A stretch of DNA of 64,000 nucleotides. Origin: Synergistes jonesii. GTDB lineage: Bacteria > Synergistota > Synergistia > Synergistales > Synergistaceae. This document shows, piece after piece, positions 9,487 through 18,892 of this stretch. How positions within the stretch are numbered: the first letter of the stretch is position 1; each line of letters begins with the position of its first letter. Made by a program: the position numbers and the translations under genes. The stretch spans positions 1 through 64,000 of the forward strand of contig NZ_JMKI01000005.1 in NCBI RefSeq assembly GCF_000712295.1. Reading direction: 5' to 3'. The notes under the pieces are model-generated. The model was not told where the DNA came from. It saw only the letters and a program-made list of their open reading frames with translations, and searched no databases.

Positions 9487-10197
9487 CTATTCGGCCGCGG
9501 CGTCTTTCTGCGCCGAGACAGGGTCGACCATTATGCCGACGCCCATCGTCGCCGCGATCGTTATGCTCTTGACGTATGTGCCCTTTACCGCTGCCGGGCG
9601 AGCTTTGAGTATCGCGCGGAGAAGGGCCTTGACGTTGCCGAGGAGGTTCTCGACGGGGAATGAGGCTTTTCCGACCGCGTTGTGCGTGATAGCGGTTTTG
9701 TCGACGCGAAACTCTACGCGGCCGGCTTTGATTTCTTTGACGGCGCCGGCAACATCGAATGTGACGGTATTCGTCTTGGCGCTCGGCATGAGGCCGCGCG
9801 GCCCGAGGACTTTGCCGAGACGTCCTGCCGCCTTCATGATATCCGGTGTGGCGATTACCGCATCAAAATCAAGTCTGCCGTTCTGGATCTCAGCTACCAA
9901 ATCTTCGCCGCCGACGATGTCCGCGCCAGCATCCTGAGCTTCCTTCTGCTTCTCGCCGAGTGCAAGGACCGCTACCTTCTTCGTGTGGCCGGTGCCGAAG
10001 GGAAGGACTATTGTGCTGCGAACCTGCTGGTCTGCATGACGGGGATCAACGCCCAGACGAACATGGAGCTCGAGGCTTTCGTCGAATTTAGCCGTCGCGC
10101 ATTCCTTCGCGAGGGCGATAGCCTCTGAGAGCGTATATTGCTTCGTGAGATCTACTTTTTCGAGTAACGCCTTATAACGCTTGCTTTTTTTTGACAT
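9487..10197 (-). CDS. rplA: 50S ribosomal protein L1
   Basis: A 236-residue L1 protein of normal length. It begins [16 protein letters not shown] and contains the typical [20 protein letters not shown] segment, [12 protein letters not shown] and the signature [17 protein letters not shown]1 binds 23S rRNA at the L1 stalk and usually represses its own operon by binding mRNA. It is the last gene of the tuf-rpmG-trnW-secE-nusG-rplK-rplA series; rplJ and rplL do not follow here. Confidence 0.98.
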   Translation of the reverse strand: MSKKSKRYKALLEKVDLTKQYTLSEAIALAKECATAKFDESLELHVRLGVDPRHADQQVRSTIVLPFGTGHTKKVAVLALGEKQKEAQDAGADIVGGEDLVAEIQNGRLDFDAVIATPDIMKAAGRLGKVLGPRGLMPSAKTNTVTFDVAGAVKEIKAGRVEFRVDKTAITHNAVGKASFPVENLLGNVKALLRAILKARPAAVKGTYVKSITIAATMGVGIMVDPVSAQKDAAAE

Positions 10198-10276
10198 TTA
10201 TTTTTCCTCCTTGTGGTAATGGCGGATGCCCTGCGGGCTCCTCCCACTCCCGCCGGTCGGCGGGGACTAATCGAAA

Positions 10277-10702
10277 TCAGCGGACTATTTCGATTCCCAT
10301 CGAGCGCGCCGTGCCTTCGATCATCTTCATTGCCGTTTCGATGTCGTTGGCGTTGAGGTCGGGCATCTTGAGAGCTGCGATGTCCTGCACCTGTTTTTTC
10401 GTCAGCTTGCCGACCTTCTCCTTGTTCGGGACCGCCGAGCCCTTATCTTTGCCCGAAGCCTTTTTGATAAGTACGCTCGCCGGCGGCGTCTTCAGTACGA
10501 AGGTGAAGCTGCGGTCGGCGTAAACGGTGATGATGACCGGGATTATCATGCCGACCTGATCTGCCGTCTTGGCGTTGAACGCCTTGACGAACTCCATAAT
10601 GTTGATTCCGCGCTGGCCGAGCGCCGGTCCTACTGGCGGCGCCGGCGTGGCCTTTCCTGCGGGGAGCTGAAGTTTAAGCTCCCCAACTACCTTCTTAGCC
10701 AT
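10277..10702 (-). CDS. rplK: 50S ribosomal protein L11
   Basis: A 141-residue L11 protein with the expected N-terminal [20 protein letters not shown] motif and the C-terminal RNA-binding domain ([15 protein letters not shown], ending [12 protein letters not shown]). It binds the GTPase-associated region of 23S rRNA and is needed for stringent-response signalling in known bacteria. It lies 79 bases upstream of rplA in the same transcript, with a small GC-rich hairpin (10249-10264) in the gap. Confidence 0.98.
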   Translation of the reverse strand: MAKKVVGELKLQLPAGKATPAPPVGPALGQRGINIMEFVKAFNAKTADQVGMIIPVIITVYADRSFTFVLKTPPASVLIKKASGKDKGSAVPNKEKVGKLTKKQVQDIAALKMPDLNANDIETAMKMIEGTARSMGIEIVR

Positions 10703-10797
10703 TTCTAATGTTTCCTCCTTAGGTCAAGCCCCCCGCCGCAAGGCAAAGGGCGCTGCTTACTTTTCATGGTACGCGGGACGCGAGGCGATATGGCGCG

Positions 10798-11349
10798 CTA
10801 AACCCTTTCCAGGTCGCTGTAGTCCGCCTCCACGTCCGTTTCTCTGCCGAAGAAAGTGACCCTGACCTTTATCCTTGCCTTATCGGCGTCTATCGCTACG
10901 ACGGGGCCGCTCTGCCCTTCGAAGGGGCCGGATTTCATCTGCACTATCTCTCCGACGTTGAAATCCACTTCCACCTTCGGCTTCGCTTCTTTGCAGAGCT
11001 TCCGCATGATGTCTTCGACTTCCTTCGGAGAAAGGGGGATCGGATGGTTTCCGGAGCCGACGAAGCCGGTCACTCCCGGCGTGTGGCGGACTGCATACCA
11101 GGAATCTTCTTCAAGTATCATCTCGACAAGGACATAGCATGGAAAGAGCTTTTTCTTGACATGCTTGGTTTTTCCGTCTTTCTTTTTCTCGGTGTCTTCT
11201 TCGGGCACGAGAACGCGGAAGATTTTATCCTCCATACGCATAGTCGCGATACGTTGGTCGAGGTTCGCCTTGACCTTTTTTTCGTACCCCGAATACGTCT
11301 GTACTATATACCAGCGGCGTTCTTGTGTGTTTCCAAATAAATCGCTCAT
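10798..11349 (-). CDS. nusG: Transcription termination/antitermination factor NusG
   Basis: A 183-residue NusG. The N-terminal NGN domain has RRWYIVQTYSGYEKKVKANL, and the C-terminal KOW domain has FNVGEIVQMKSGPFEGQSG. NusG travels with RNA polymerase and links it to Rho or ribosomal protein S10. The linker (about 50-75) is Lys-rich. It lies between secE and rplK, the normal arrangement. Start ATG at 11349. Confidence 0.98.
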   Translation of the reverse strand: MSDLFGNTQERRWYIVQTYSGYEKKVKANLDQRIATMRMEDKIFRVLVPEEDTEKKKDGKTKHVKKKLFPCYVLVEMILEEDSWYAVRHTPGVTGFVGSGNHPIPLSPKEVEDIMRKLCKEAKPKVEVDFNVGEIVQMKSGPFEGQSGPVVAIDADKARIKVRVTFFGRETDVEADYSDLERV

Positions 11350-11424
11350 GCTAAAAGAGGACGATAAGCCCTCTCCACCTCCAGGTTACCGTCGAGATAC
11401 AGCCTGCTGCCAGTCATCCGCGCG

Positions 11425-11607
11425 CTACCCGATAATCCTCGAAAAGACTCCGGTCAGTATCAAATCTACCAGTCCGAGATAAGCCGCCGAAATCGCCGTG
11501 ACCACTATGACTATTACGGTCGAGTACCACAGCTGCTGCTTTGTGGGCCACGTGACTTTCCTGAGTTCGGCTCTTGACTCTCGGATGTAGTCGAGGACTT
11601 TATCCAT
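11425..11607 (-). CDS. secE: Preprotein translocase subunit SecE
   Basis: A 60-residue single-span SecE. The start at 11607 is fixed by GAGGAGGT just upstream; a longer frame runs back through the tRNA gene and is not coding. The protein shows the amphipathic helix RESRAELRKVTWPTKQQ followed by one membrane segment (about residues 30-52), the minimal SecE form. It partners SecY in the membrane. It is next to nusG, as in most bacteria. Confidence 0.96.
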   Translation of the reverse strand: MDKVLDYIRESRAELRKVTWPTKQQLWYSTVIVIVVTAISAAYLGLVDLILTGVFSRIIG

Positions 11608-11682
11608 AACCCCGACCTCCTCATTCATCGACTTTTGTATAAAATAACTCTGCTGCCTCCAGGCCGTTTTTGAAGAAAAAAA

Positions 11683-11760
11683 TGGCAGGCCTGGAAGGAT
11701 TCGAACCCTCAACCCCCGCATTTGGAGTGCGGTGCTCTAACCAGTTCGAGCTACAGACCT
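11683..11760 (-). tRNA. trnW: tRNA-Trp (anticodon CCA)
   Basis: Full cloverleaf on the minus strand. The acceptor AGGTCTG (ending at plus 11760) pairs with CAGGCCT, and the anticodon loop CTCCAAA carries CCA. The T-arm contains GGTTCGAATCC. The 3' CCA is encoded (plus 11683-11685). It lies between rpmG and secE and is probably processed from the same transcript, an arrangement common in this cluster. Confidence 0.97.
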
Positions 11761-11781
11761 GCAAGCAAGGGGTATTTTACA

Positions 11782-11931
11782 CTATTTGCATTCTTTGTGC
11801 AAGGTTCGCTTATCACAGAATTTGCAGTATTTTTTCTTTTCCAGCTTTTTTGTCGCCTTTTTTTTGTTGACGAGCGTCACATAATTGCGGCGCTTGCACT
11901 CGGTGCACTGAAGACCGACGATATCAGCCAT
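11782..11931 (-). CDS. rpmG: 50S ribosomal protein L33
   Basis: A 49-residue protein starting [19 protein letters not shown] and ending RTLHKECK. It contains two Cys pairs (CTEC and CKFC), so it is the zinc-binding form of L33. Forms without the cysteines replace this one under zinc shortage in some bacteria. The gene lies between tuf and tRNA-Trp, its common position. Start ATG at 11931, stop TAG at 11782-11784. Confidence 0.95.
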   Translation of the reverse strand: MADIVGLQCTECKRRNYVTLVNKKKATKKLEKKKYCKFCDKRTLHKECK

Positions 11932-11993
11932 TGTTACTCACTCCAAACAAATCAAGTCAAGGGCGGCGGTCCTGCCGCCCGCATATCAGCCGG

Positions 11994-13184
11994 TTATTCG
12001 ATGATCTGAGTGACGACGCCGGCTCCCACCGTGCGGCCGCCTTCTCGGACCGCGAAGCGAAGGCCTTCCTGCATCGCTATCGGCGCTATCAGCGTCACTT
12101 CGAATGTGCTGTTGTCTCCAGGCATTACCATCTCTACGCCTTCCGCAAGTTTGATCTCTCCCGTGATGTCTGTCGTGCGGAAGTAGAACTGCGGCTTGTA
12201 GCCGCTGAAGAACGGCGTATGGCGTCCGCCCTCTTCTTTCTTGAGCACGTATACTTCTCCTTTGAAGTGCGTGTGCGGATGGATGCTTCCCGGCTTCGCA
12301 AGTACCTGGCCGCGCTCGACGTCTTCTTTGCCTATGCCGCGCAAAAGGATGCCTACGTTGTCTCCCGCTTCCGCGTCGTCGAGGATTTTACGGAACATCT
12401 CAAGGCTCGTCGCAACTGTCTTGCGCGTGTCTTTTATTCCTACTATCTCTACTTCGTCTCCGGGCTTGATTATTCCTTTTTCTACTCTGCCCGTCACCAC
12501 TGTGCCGCGACCAGTGATCGTGAAGACGTCTTCTATCGGCATCAGGAAGGGGAAGTTGACTTCGCGCTCCGGCGCCGGTATGTAGTCGTCGCACGCCTTC
12601 ATCAGTTCCATTATCTTTTCCGTCCACTCGTTGTCTTCTTCCGATTCCAACGCTTTCAGCGCGCTGCCGCGGATTATCGGGATGTCGTCTCCAGGGAATT
12701 CGTATTTGTTCAATAGGTCCCTTATCTCCATCTCAACAAGGTCGAGAAGTTCCGGGTCGTCTACCATGTCGCATTTGTTCATGAATACTACCAGCGCCGG
12801 AACGTTGACCTGACGCGCCAAAAGTACGTGCTCGCGCGTCTGCGCCATCGGACCGTCCGTCGCCGCTACCAGCAGGATCGCTCCGTCCATCTGAGCCGCT
12901 CCCGTTATCATGTTTTTGATGTAGTCCGCGTGACCGGGGCAGTCGATGTGTGCGTAGTGGCGCTTCTCCGTCTCGTATTCGACGTGGGAGATGTTGATCG
13001 TTATGCCGCGCTCTCTCTCTTCCGGCGCCTTGTCTATCATTTCGAACGGCGTGAAGTCCGCCCCTCCATGACGCGCCAGCGTCTTCGTGATGGCCGCCGT
13101 CAGCGTCGTCTTGCCGTGGTCTATGTGACCTATCGTACCTATGTTCAGATGCGGCTTGCTGCGTACGTATTTCTCTTTTGCCAT
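11994..13184 (-). CDS. tuf: Elongation factor Tu
   Basis: A 396-residue EF-Tu, full length. GTPase motifs are all present: G1 [11 protein letters not shown]2 RGITI, G3 DCPGHADY, G4 NKCD and G5 SALK. Domains 2 and 3 are complete and the protein ends [11 protein letters not shown]. It delivers aminoacyl-tRNA to the ribosome. Strong promoter at 13312-13340 and a leader of about 120 bases. No fusA is adjacent, so tuf heads this cluster and is not part of the rpsL-rpsG-fusA operon. Confidence 0.99.
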   Translation of the reverse strand: MAKEKYVRSKPHLNIGTIGHIDHGKTTLTAAITKTLARHGGADFTPFEMIDKAPEERERGITINISHVEYETEKRHYAHIDCPGHADYIKNMITGAAQMDGAILLVAATDGPMAQTREHVLLARQVNVPALVVFMNKCDMVDDPELLDLVEMEIRDLLNKYEFPGDDIPIIRGSALKALESEEDNEWTEKIMELMKACDDYIPAPEREVNFPFLMPIEDVFTITGRGTVVTGRVEKGIIKPGDEVEIVGIKDTRKTVATSLEMFRKILDDAEAGDNVGILLRGIGKEDVERGQVLAKPGSIHPHTHFKGEVYVLKKEEGGRHTPFFSGYKPQFYFRTTDITGEIKLAEGVEMVMPGDNSTFEVTLIAPIAMQEGLRFAVREGGRTVGAGVVTQIIE

Positions 13185-13311
13185 ACTAAAAATCCTCCTT
13201 AGTATTTGGTTCTACGGTACTTATGCCCCTCCGGGGCTCGTATTCTTTTCTTTCGGCACATCAAAAAAGACCCGGGAAAAGAGCCGGATCTCTTTACAGA
13301 TATGTAAAAGG

Positions 13312-13340
13312 ATTATATCGTACAATTTTTTGAATTGCAA
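13312..13340 (-). promoter_or_regulatory. Sigma-70 type promoter for tuf
   Basis: On the minus strand: -35 TTGCAA (13335-13340), 17-base spacer, -10 TATAAT (plus 13312-13317). The consensus -10 and ideal spacing suit a highly expressed gene. Confidence 0.8.
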
Positions 13341-13594
13341 TATTTCGCGACGATTCGTGACAAAAATTTTCGCGGGGCTATGCGAGCATGGCGCGACGAC
13401 GCCCCGCGAGATCGCGAAATCTCGCCTTACGCCCGCGCCATAAAAAAGCCCCGTCCGCGCGGACCTTAGGCGCGCGGAAAACTCCGGCGGAAGACGCCCG
13501 CGCCCCGTTTTTTGCGGCTTGATTTTTACTTCGATGCGCTCTTCGCAAAAACATATATTTTGCTGTAGTATAGGAGCGATGAAAATCGAAAGAG
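13341..13594. other. Region between divergent tuf and ogt; GC-rich hairpin
   Basis: Bases 13459-13487 form a hairpin (CCGCGCG paired with CGCGCGG across about nine bases). Toward the minus strand it is followed by GGGGCTTTTTT, as in an intrinsic terminator. No minus-strand gene lies immediately upstream of it, so its role is unclear. A possible -10 (TAGTAT, 13566-13571) for the next gene is present. Nothing else recognised. Confidence 0.4.
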
Positions 13595-13603
13595 GTGATA
13601 GGC

Positions 13604-14092
13604 GTGAAGCATTATGCCGAATACTATTTTGACGGCGTCGGCAGGCTGACGCTCGGGGAAGAGGATGGCAGCCTGACCGACCTGCACTTTGAAAAAAGCT
13701 CCGCGCGGGCGCGCGGAGAGTTCGCTATTAAGGAGACGGAGCTGCTCGCCGAAGCGCGCAGAGAGCTTGAAGAATATTTCCGCGGAGAGCGCAGGGCCTT
13801 CGATCTGCCGCTCGCGCCGCGAGGGACGCCGTTTCAGCTGCGCTGCTGGAGCGCGCTGCTCAGGATCCCTTACGGCGAGACGGCGGCTTACCGCGACATA
13901 GCGCTCGCTGTGGGGTCGCCGAAGGCTTTTCGCGCCGTGGGGATGGCGAACAACAGGAATCCTATCGCGATCATAATTCCCTGCCACAGAGTCGTAGGAG
14001 CGGACGGAAGTCTCGTCGGCTTCGGCGGCGGGCTCGAAGTAAAGGAATTTCTTCTCGGGCTCGAAGCGAAGTATCGCTGGGGTAGGCCTTAA
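13604..14092 (+). CDS. ogt: Methylated-DNA--protein-cysteine S-methyltransferase
   Basis: About 162 residues. This suicide repair enzyme moves a methyl group from O6-methylguanine onto its own cysteine. It contains the active-site motif IPCHRVVGADG and the downstream GFGGGL loop, plus the DNA-binding helix AFRAVGMANNRNP. The GTG at 13604 is six bases after AGAGGTG and is preferred; a GTG at 13595 in the same frame is possible. Single gene. Confidence 0.93.
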   Translation: MKHYAEYYFDGVGRLTLGEEDGSLTDLHFEKSSARARGEFAIKETELLAEARRELEEYFRGERRAFDLPLAPRGTPFQLRCWSALLRIPYGETAAYRDIALAVGSPKAFRAVGMANNRNPIAIIIPCHRVVGADGSLVGFGGGLEVKEFLLGLEAKYRWGRP

Positions 14093-14319
14093 AGCGCTTT
14101 CAACGCGGCGGCCGTAAAAGGCGCCAACTCTGAAACGCGCGGGATATTCAAAGCGTTTCCGCGCCGCGATAAAGCTTCGTAGCGAAGAGCGCCCGGCCTT
14201 CGCGACTTAATTTATTTTTCGTCAAACCGCCGCGTATAAAATGCCGCAAATACGCTAAATATAAATTCCGATATTATATAATATGGATGTAATCATCCTG
14301 TTTAAAGAAGAGGTATGCG

Positions 14320-17280
14320 ATGCGGAAGTTTTGCCTGTGTTGCTTTCTTATATTGCTCCCGCTGCTGCTTATTCCATCGGCGGCGTTCCCAAATCATTTG
14401 TTCCTTTCCAGATACAGGCAGACTCTGCTGAATTTAGAGAGCGGTATGGGCGCGAACAACGCGGTCGACATATGCCAGACGGAGGACGGCTATATCTGGA
14501 TAGCTTCGTACAGCGGACTGCTGCGATACGACGGCACGAGTTTCACACGCTTCAGCGACGGCACGAACGGCTATACTGCACAGAGCGCGAGGAGGCTCTT
14601 CATAGACAGATCGGGCAGGCTGTGGATCGGTACGAACGACAATGGGCTCTTCGTCATGGAAGGGAGCAGATTCCGTAGAATGACGGACTCCGCTCACGGC
14701 GCTTTCAACTCGGTGCGCGCGATCGCACAGGACCAAAAGGGCGATATCTACGTCGGGACCTCCGGCGGCATAGCCGTGGTCGTAAACGGCGGCCTCGAAC
14801 GCGTCGCCCTCGGCGGGCACGACTCCGAATCGATTCTCGACATAGCCTGCGGCGCCGGGGGCTGCGTATGGGCGGCGACGCGCGGCGGCGACATACTGAT
14901 ACTTCGAGGCGGCAGGCTGAAAAAGGTCATCACGCCGAACGAGCTGGGCGGCTATAAGGCGCGCTGCCTTTTCTACCGCTCCCCGGGAAGGATGCTGGCA
15001 GGACTCTCCAGCGGCAACATCCTATCGATAAGGGATGAGGACGATCTCACCGATGCAAAATTCATCGCGACCCCGAAGTTCGAAAACGTCAACAGCCTCT
15101 ACGAAGACGCCGAAGGCCGGCTGTGGGTCTGTTCCGACAGCGGCATCGCGTTCTTCGATAAAAATATGAGATTCAACCGCGTCAGCGGCGCTCTGTTGAG
15201 CGACTCGGTGGAAAATATTTTCCAGGATTACGAAGGACAGTTCTGGCTGGGGTCGTCGCGGCACGGGTTGCTCTATCTTTCGAAGAAAATTTTTATGGAC
15301 GTAGGTTTCGCGCTGCTCATGCCGCGCAGCGTGGTCAACGCGGTGCTTCCCGTCGATGAAAAACTCTACATCGGCACCGACGACGGCCTCTTCATAGCCG
15401 ACCCGAATTATAAGCTTGAAGAAAACCTTTTGACGGCCGCCCTCCGCGGAAAGCGCGTCAGAAACATCATGCGCGATTCCAACGGCAATATCTGGATAAG
15501 CACGAATTCGGAGCTCGGGCTCGTATGCCTTAAGAAAAGCGGCGGCACCGTCCGCCTCGGCAAGTACGCCGGCATGCCGAGCGAGAACGTGCGACTCACC
15601 GTGGAGCTGAAGAACGGAGACATCGCGGCCGGCACGAACGGCGGCGCCGCTATCATTCGCGGAGGGAATGTCGTGCGCAGCTACGGGGCGAAAGAGGGGC
15701 TCGCAAATCGGATGGTGCTGTCGATATGCGAGGACGCGAGGAACAATATCTACCTCGGCACGGACGGCGGAGGCATCTTCGTCATCGAGAACGACGTTAT
15801 AAAGAGGAACATAACGAAGGGGAACGGCCTCGATTCGAACGTCATACTGCGAATGCTCTACGACGACGAAAACGGGGGCGTGTGGGTCAGCACCGGCAAC
15901 AGAATCTACTTCCTCACGAAAGAGGGCTGGGTGCACAGCATCAACACGCCCGTGCCGATATCGAGCGGCGTGTACGATATAAAGTACTGCACCCACGGCA
16001 AGATAATGCTTATTTCCGACAGCGGCATCCACATCACAGACCGCGCCGAGCTGCTCAGCGGCGGCGCGACGAAGTGGAAATCCTTCGTCCGGCGCGACGG
16101 GCTCTCCGGCTCTGTAACGCCGAATTCGTGGAACAACTTCGACTCTCGCGGAAGATTTTACCTCTGCTGCACCGAAGGGCTTTATTCGATAAATCCCGAC
16201 GCGGTCAGGATAAGCAACGCGCCTCCGAAGGTCGCGGTCAACAAGATAACGGTAGACGGCAAGGCCTATGAAAATCCGAAAACGCTCAGGCTCCCGAGCT
16301 CCGCGAAGAGGCTGACGATAGACCTGGCCGTGCTCAGCTACGCGAACCCGGATTACGACGTCGGAGAGTACATGCTCAAGGGCTTCGACGAAAATTCCAG
16401 CACGGCGGGAAGGCAAGAGCTGCGCAACGTCAGCTACACGAACCTCCCCGGCGGCAAATACACCTTCGTCTTCACCGCGAAGAACGCCGACGGCCTCGAA
16501 TGCGACAAGCCCGTCAAGGTGGCGATCAGCAAACAGAAGACCCTATCCGAGGAGCCGCTCGCCATCCTCTACCTCCTTCTCCTGGGGCTCTTCCTCTTCT
16601 TCCTGCTCATGCAGCGCTTCTCCCGCGGGCGCTGGCGCGCGCTCAGGAGGCGCTACGACGAACTGCACGGCGCCACGGCCCAGGCCTTCACCGCCATAGC
16701 GGGCGCGGTAGACGCGAAAGACAGATATGCGCGCGGACACTCTTCGCGCGTCGCGGAGTATGCGGCCGCGCTCGGCAGGGCGCTCGGCCTCTCGGAGGAA
16801 GCCCTCGACAAGCTTTATTATGCGGCGCTGCTTCACGACGTAGGCAAGATGGGAATCCCGGACAGCATTTTGAACAAGCCGGGCAAACTTACGCCCGAAG
16901 AGTATAATGTGATGAAGTCGCATGCCGAAAGGGGCGGGATTATTTTGCGCGACGTCACTCTAATAGACGAAATCAAAAGCGGCGCGGCCTTTCATCACGA
17001 ACGCTACGACGGCAAAGGCTACGGGCGCGGGCTAAAGGGAGAGGAGATTCCTTACGTGGCGCGCATCATATGCGTGGCGGACGCGCTCGACGCGATGGCT
17101 ACGAAGCACGCCTACAGGGACGCTCAAGACCTTCCACACATTATATCCGAGATAGAAAGCAACGCCGGCTCCCAGTTCGACCCGGCGATAGCGGCCGTCG
17201 CGGCGAGACTGCTGAAGAGCGGAGAGCTGACGCTCTTCAGTGACTCCTATTCCGGCGAGCCCTCGCCCGGCGCCGTATAG
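14320..17280 (+). CDS. Periplasmic two-component-type propeller sensor fused to HD-GYP phosphodiesterase domain
   Basis: A 986-residue membrane signalling protein. After a signal sequence (1-23) come many propeller repeats of the Reg_prop type (about 40-600), recognisable by recurring WIAS, LWIGT, LWVCSDSG and GVWVST blades. A Y_Y_Y-type immunoglobulin-like domain follows (about 630-735), then one membrane segment (about 747-765). The C-terminal HD-GYP domain contains His807, HDVGK (His839, Asp840) and HHERYDGKGYGRGL (from His892). HD-GYP domains hydrolyse cyclic di-GMP, so an outside signal probably controls this activity. The motif has GYG instead of the usual GYP. Ribosome site AAGAGGT. 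First gene of a run that continues with cls, a phosphoesterase and a YprB-like protein. Confidence 0.9.
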   Translation: MRKFCLCCFLILLPLLLIPSAAFPNHLFLSRYRQTLLNLESGMGANNAVDICQTEDGYIWIASYSGLLRYDGTSFTRFSDGTNGYTAQSARRLFIDRSGRLWIGTNDNGLFVMEGSRFRRMTDSAHGAFNSVRAIAQDQKGDIYVGTSGGIAVVVNGGLERVALGGHDSESILDIACGAGGCVWAATRGGDILILRGGRLKKVITPNELGGYKARCLFYRSPGRMLAGLSSGNILSIRDEDDLTDAKFIATPKFENVNSLYEDAEGRLWVCSDSGIAFFDKNMRFNRVSGALLSDSVENIFQDYEGQFWLGSSRHGLLYLSKKIFMDVGFALLMPRSVVNAVLPVDEKLYIGTDDGLFIADPNYKLEENLLTAALRGKRVRNIMRDSNGNIWISTNSELGLVCLKKSGGTVRLGKYAGMPSENVRLTVELKNGDIAAGTNGGAAIIRGGNVVRSYGAKEGLANRMVLSICEDARNNIYLGTDGGGIFVIENDVIKRNITKGNGLDSNVILRMLYDDENGGVWVSTGNRIYFLTKEGWVHSINTPVPISSGVYDIKYCTHGKIMLISDSGIHITDRAELLSGGATKWKSFVRRDGLSGSVTPNSWNNFDSRGRFYLCCTEGLYSINPDAVRISNAPPKVAVNKITVDGKAYENPKTLRLPSSAKRLTIDLAVLSYANPDYDVGEYMLKGFDENSSTAGRQELRNVSYTNLPGGKYTFVFTAKNADGLECDKPVKVAISKQKTLSEEPLAILYLLLLGLFLFFLLMQRFSRGRWRALRRRYDELHGATAQAFTAIAGAVDAKDRYARGHSSRVAEYAAALGRALGLSEEALDKLYYAALLHDVGKMGIPDSILNKPGKLTPEEYNVMKSHAERGGIILRDVTLIDEIKSGAAFHHERYDGKGYGRGLKGEEIPYVARIICVADALDAMATKHAYRDAQDLPHIISEIESNAGSQFDPAIAAVAARLLKSGELTLFSDSYSGEPSPGAV

Positions 17281-17298
17281 CGGGATGGTGCTCGGCGC

Positions 17299-18891
17299 AT
17301 GAACAAAATAGGCAGATGGCTCCTGTGGGCGGCGGCCGCGGCTTTTCTGCTCGGCCTGCTGCCGACGCTCAACGGCGCCTTTTCCGAATTTTTCACACTG
17401 ACCGAGGAAGGCTTCGGCGTTACGCAGAGCTTCGTCCAGGCGGTGGAGAGCGTTACGGCCTTCGTCAGGAACTATATGTGGCACATGGTCATTTTATACG
17501 CCGTGGCCATCGCCTTCATCATATTCCTTGAAGGACAGAATCCGGACAGGACGATGCTGTGGCTTTTAGTGCTGATCTTCGTCCCCGTCTTCGGCGTCTT
17601 TCTCTATCTCTTGCTCGGACCGGACTTCCAGGGGCTGCGCAACAGGCGGCTATTCCGCGCGGCTAAGAAAAATTACGAGTTCGACCGTTCGCCTTTCAGA
17701 AAAGGAATCGAAAATCAAATCCTCATCGGACGCCTGCTGCACGCCTGCTGCGGCGCCGACCTGCTTCTGAAAAACAAAATCGACATCCTGATAAACGGCG
17801 AAGAGACCTTCCCCGCGATGGAAGCGGCGATCGCCGGCGCGGAAAAGTTCATACATGCGGAATTTTTCATATTCCGCGACGACGAGCTCGGCCGCCGCTT
17901 CGGAGACGCCCTTGCCGCCGCCGCGCGGCGCGGCGTTAAGGTGCGCCTGCTTTACGACGCGGTCGGAAGCTGGGGGCTCAAGGCGAAATTCGTCAAAGAG
18001 CTCGAAGCGGCCGGCGTCGAGTGCCGCTCTTTCATGCCGGTCTGCCTGCCGCTTTTTCACCGCCAGATGAACTTCCGCAACCACAGAAAAATCATCGTGA
18101 TCGACAGGAAGGCCGCCTTCACCGGCGGGCTGAACGTCGGCGTGGAGTACGAGGGCAGAGGGCCTCTCGGCTTCTGGCGCGACACCTTTGTGCGCGTAGA
18201 GGGCGAAGCGGTGCCGGCGCTGCATAAGATATTCATCGACGACTGGTGCACGAGGGCGAAGAACGATCGTGGAAGGGTATGTGAGGACTCCGGCGAGACG
18301 AGGGGTGGCCTGCCGGCGACAGACGATTATTCCGCTCTGCCGACCTTGCCGATGCAGGTCGTCGAAAGCGGCGTGGACAGCGTATGGCGTGCGATAGCTA
18401 ACGGCTACTACGGGATGATCTCGCGCGCGCAGAGCAGGGTCTGGGTGACGTCGCCCTACCTCGTGCCGGGGCCGGCTTTAATGAATGCGCTTACGACGGC
18501 CGCGCTCTCCGGCGTGGACGTGCGCGTGATGATTCCTTCGAAGAGGGACCACTTCCTCGTGTTCTGGGGAAGTAGGAGCAACATAGCCCCCCTGCTGCGC
18601 GCCGGCGCGCGCGTCTTCACCTATCAGAAGGGCTTCATCCACACGAAATCCGTCGTCGCGGACGGGCGCACTTCCTCCGTCGGCACCTGCAACATGGACG
18701 TACGGAGCCTCGAGATAAATTTTGAGACGCAGCTCTTCATCTACGACGCGGAAACGGCGCGGAAATTCGAGCTTCAGTTCGAGAAGGACATGGAGGATTG
18801 CCGCGAGCTTCGCGCCGATGAGTGGGAAAAGCGCCCCTTCTATCAGAAGCTGCTTGAATCCTTCGGGCGCCTCTATTCGGCTCAGATCTGA
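17299..18891 (+). CDS. cls: Cardiolipin synthase (phospholipase D family)
   Basis: A 530-residue inner-membrane enzyme that joins two phosphatidylglycerols into cardiolipin. N-terminal membrane segments (about 5-25, 57-77 and 84-104) are followed by two phospholipase D domains. The catalytic motifs are HRKIIVIDRK (His262) and HTKSVVADG (His448), each with the HxKx4D pattern. Length and layout fit bacterial ClsA-type enzymes, with slightly longer N-terminal segments. It begins 18 bases after the HD-GYP gene and its TGA is one base from the next ATG, so the genes are almost certainly cotranscribed. Confidence 0.93.
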   Translation: MNKIGRWLLWAAAAAFLLGLLPTLNGAFSEFFTLTEEGFGVTQSFVQAVESVTAFVRNYMWHMVILYAVAIAFIIFLEGQNPDRTMLWLLVLIFVPVFGVFLYLLLGPDFQGLRNRRLFRAAKKNYEFDRSPFRKGIENQILIGRLLHACCGADLLLKNKIDILINGEETFPAMEAAIAGAEKFIHAEFFIFRDDELGRRFGDALAAAARRGVKVRLLYDAVGSWGLKAKFVKELEAAGVECRSFMPVCLPLFHRQMNFRNHRKIIVIDRKAAFTGGLNVGVEYEGRGPLGFWRDTFVRVEGEAVPALHKIFIDDWCTRAKNDRGRVCEDSGETRGGLPATDDYSALPTLPMQVVESGVDSVWRAIANGYYGMISRAQSRVWVTSPYLVPGPALMNALTTAALSGVDVRVMIPSKRDHFLVFWGSRSNIAPLLRAGARVFTYQKGFIHTKSVVADGRTSSVGTCNMDVRSLEINFETQLFIYDAETARKFELQFEKDMEDCRELRADEWEKRPFYQKLLESFGRLYSAQI

Positions 18892-18892
18892 G

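Noticed and set aside
15022-16416. A 464-codon minus-strand frame opposite the propeller/HD-GYP gene
   Set aside because: It is the antisense shadow of a well-supported gene in GC-rich DNA; no ribosome site and no recognisable domain.
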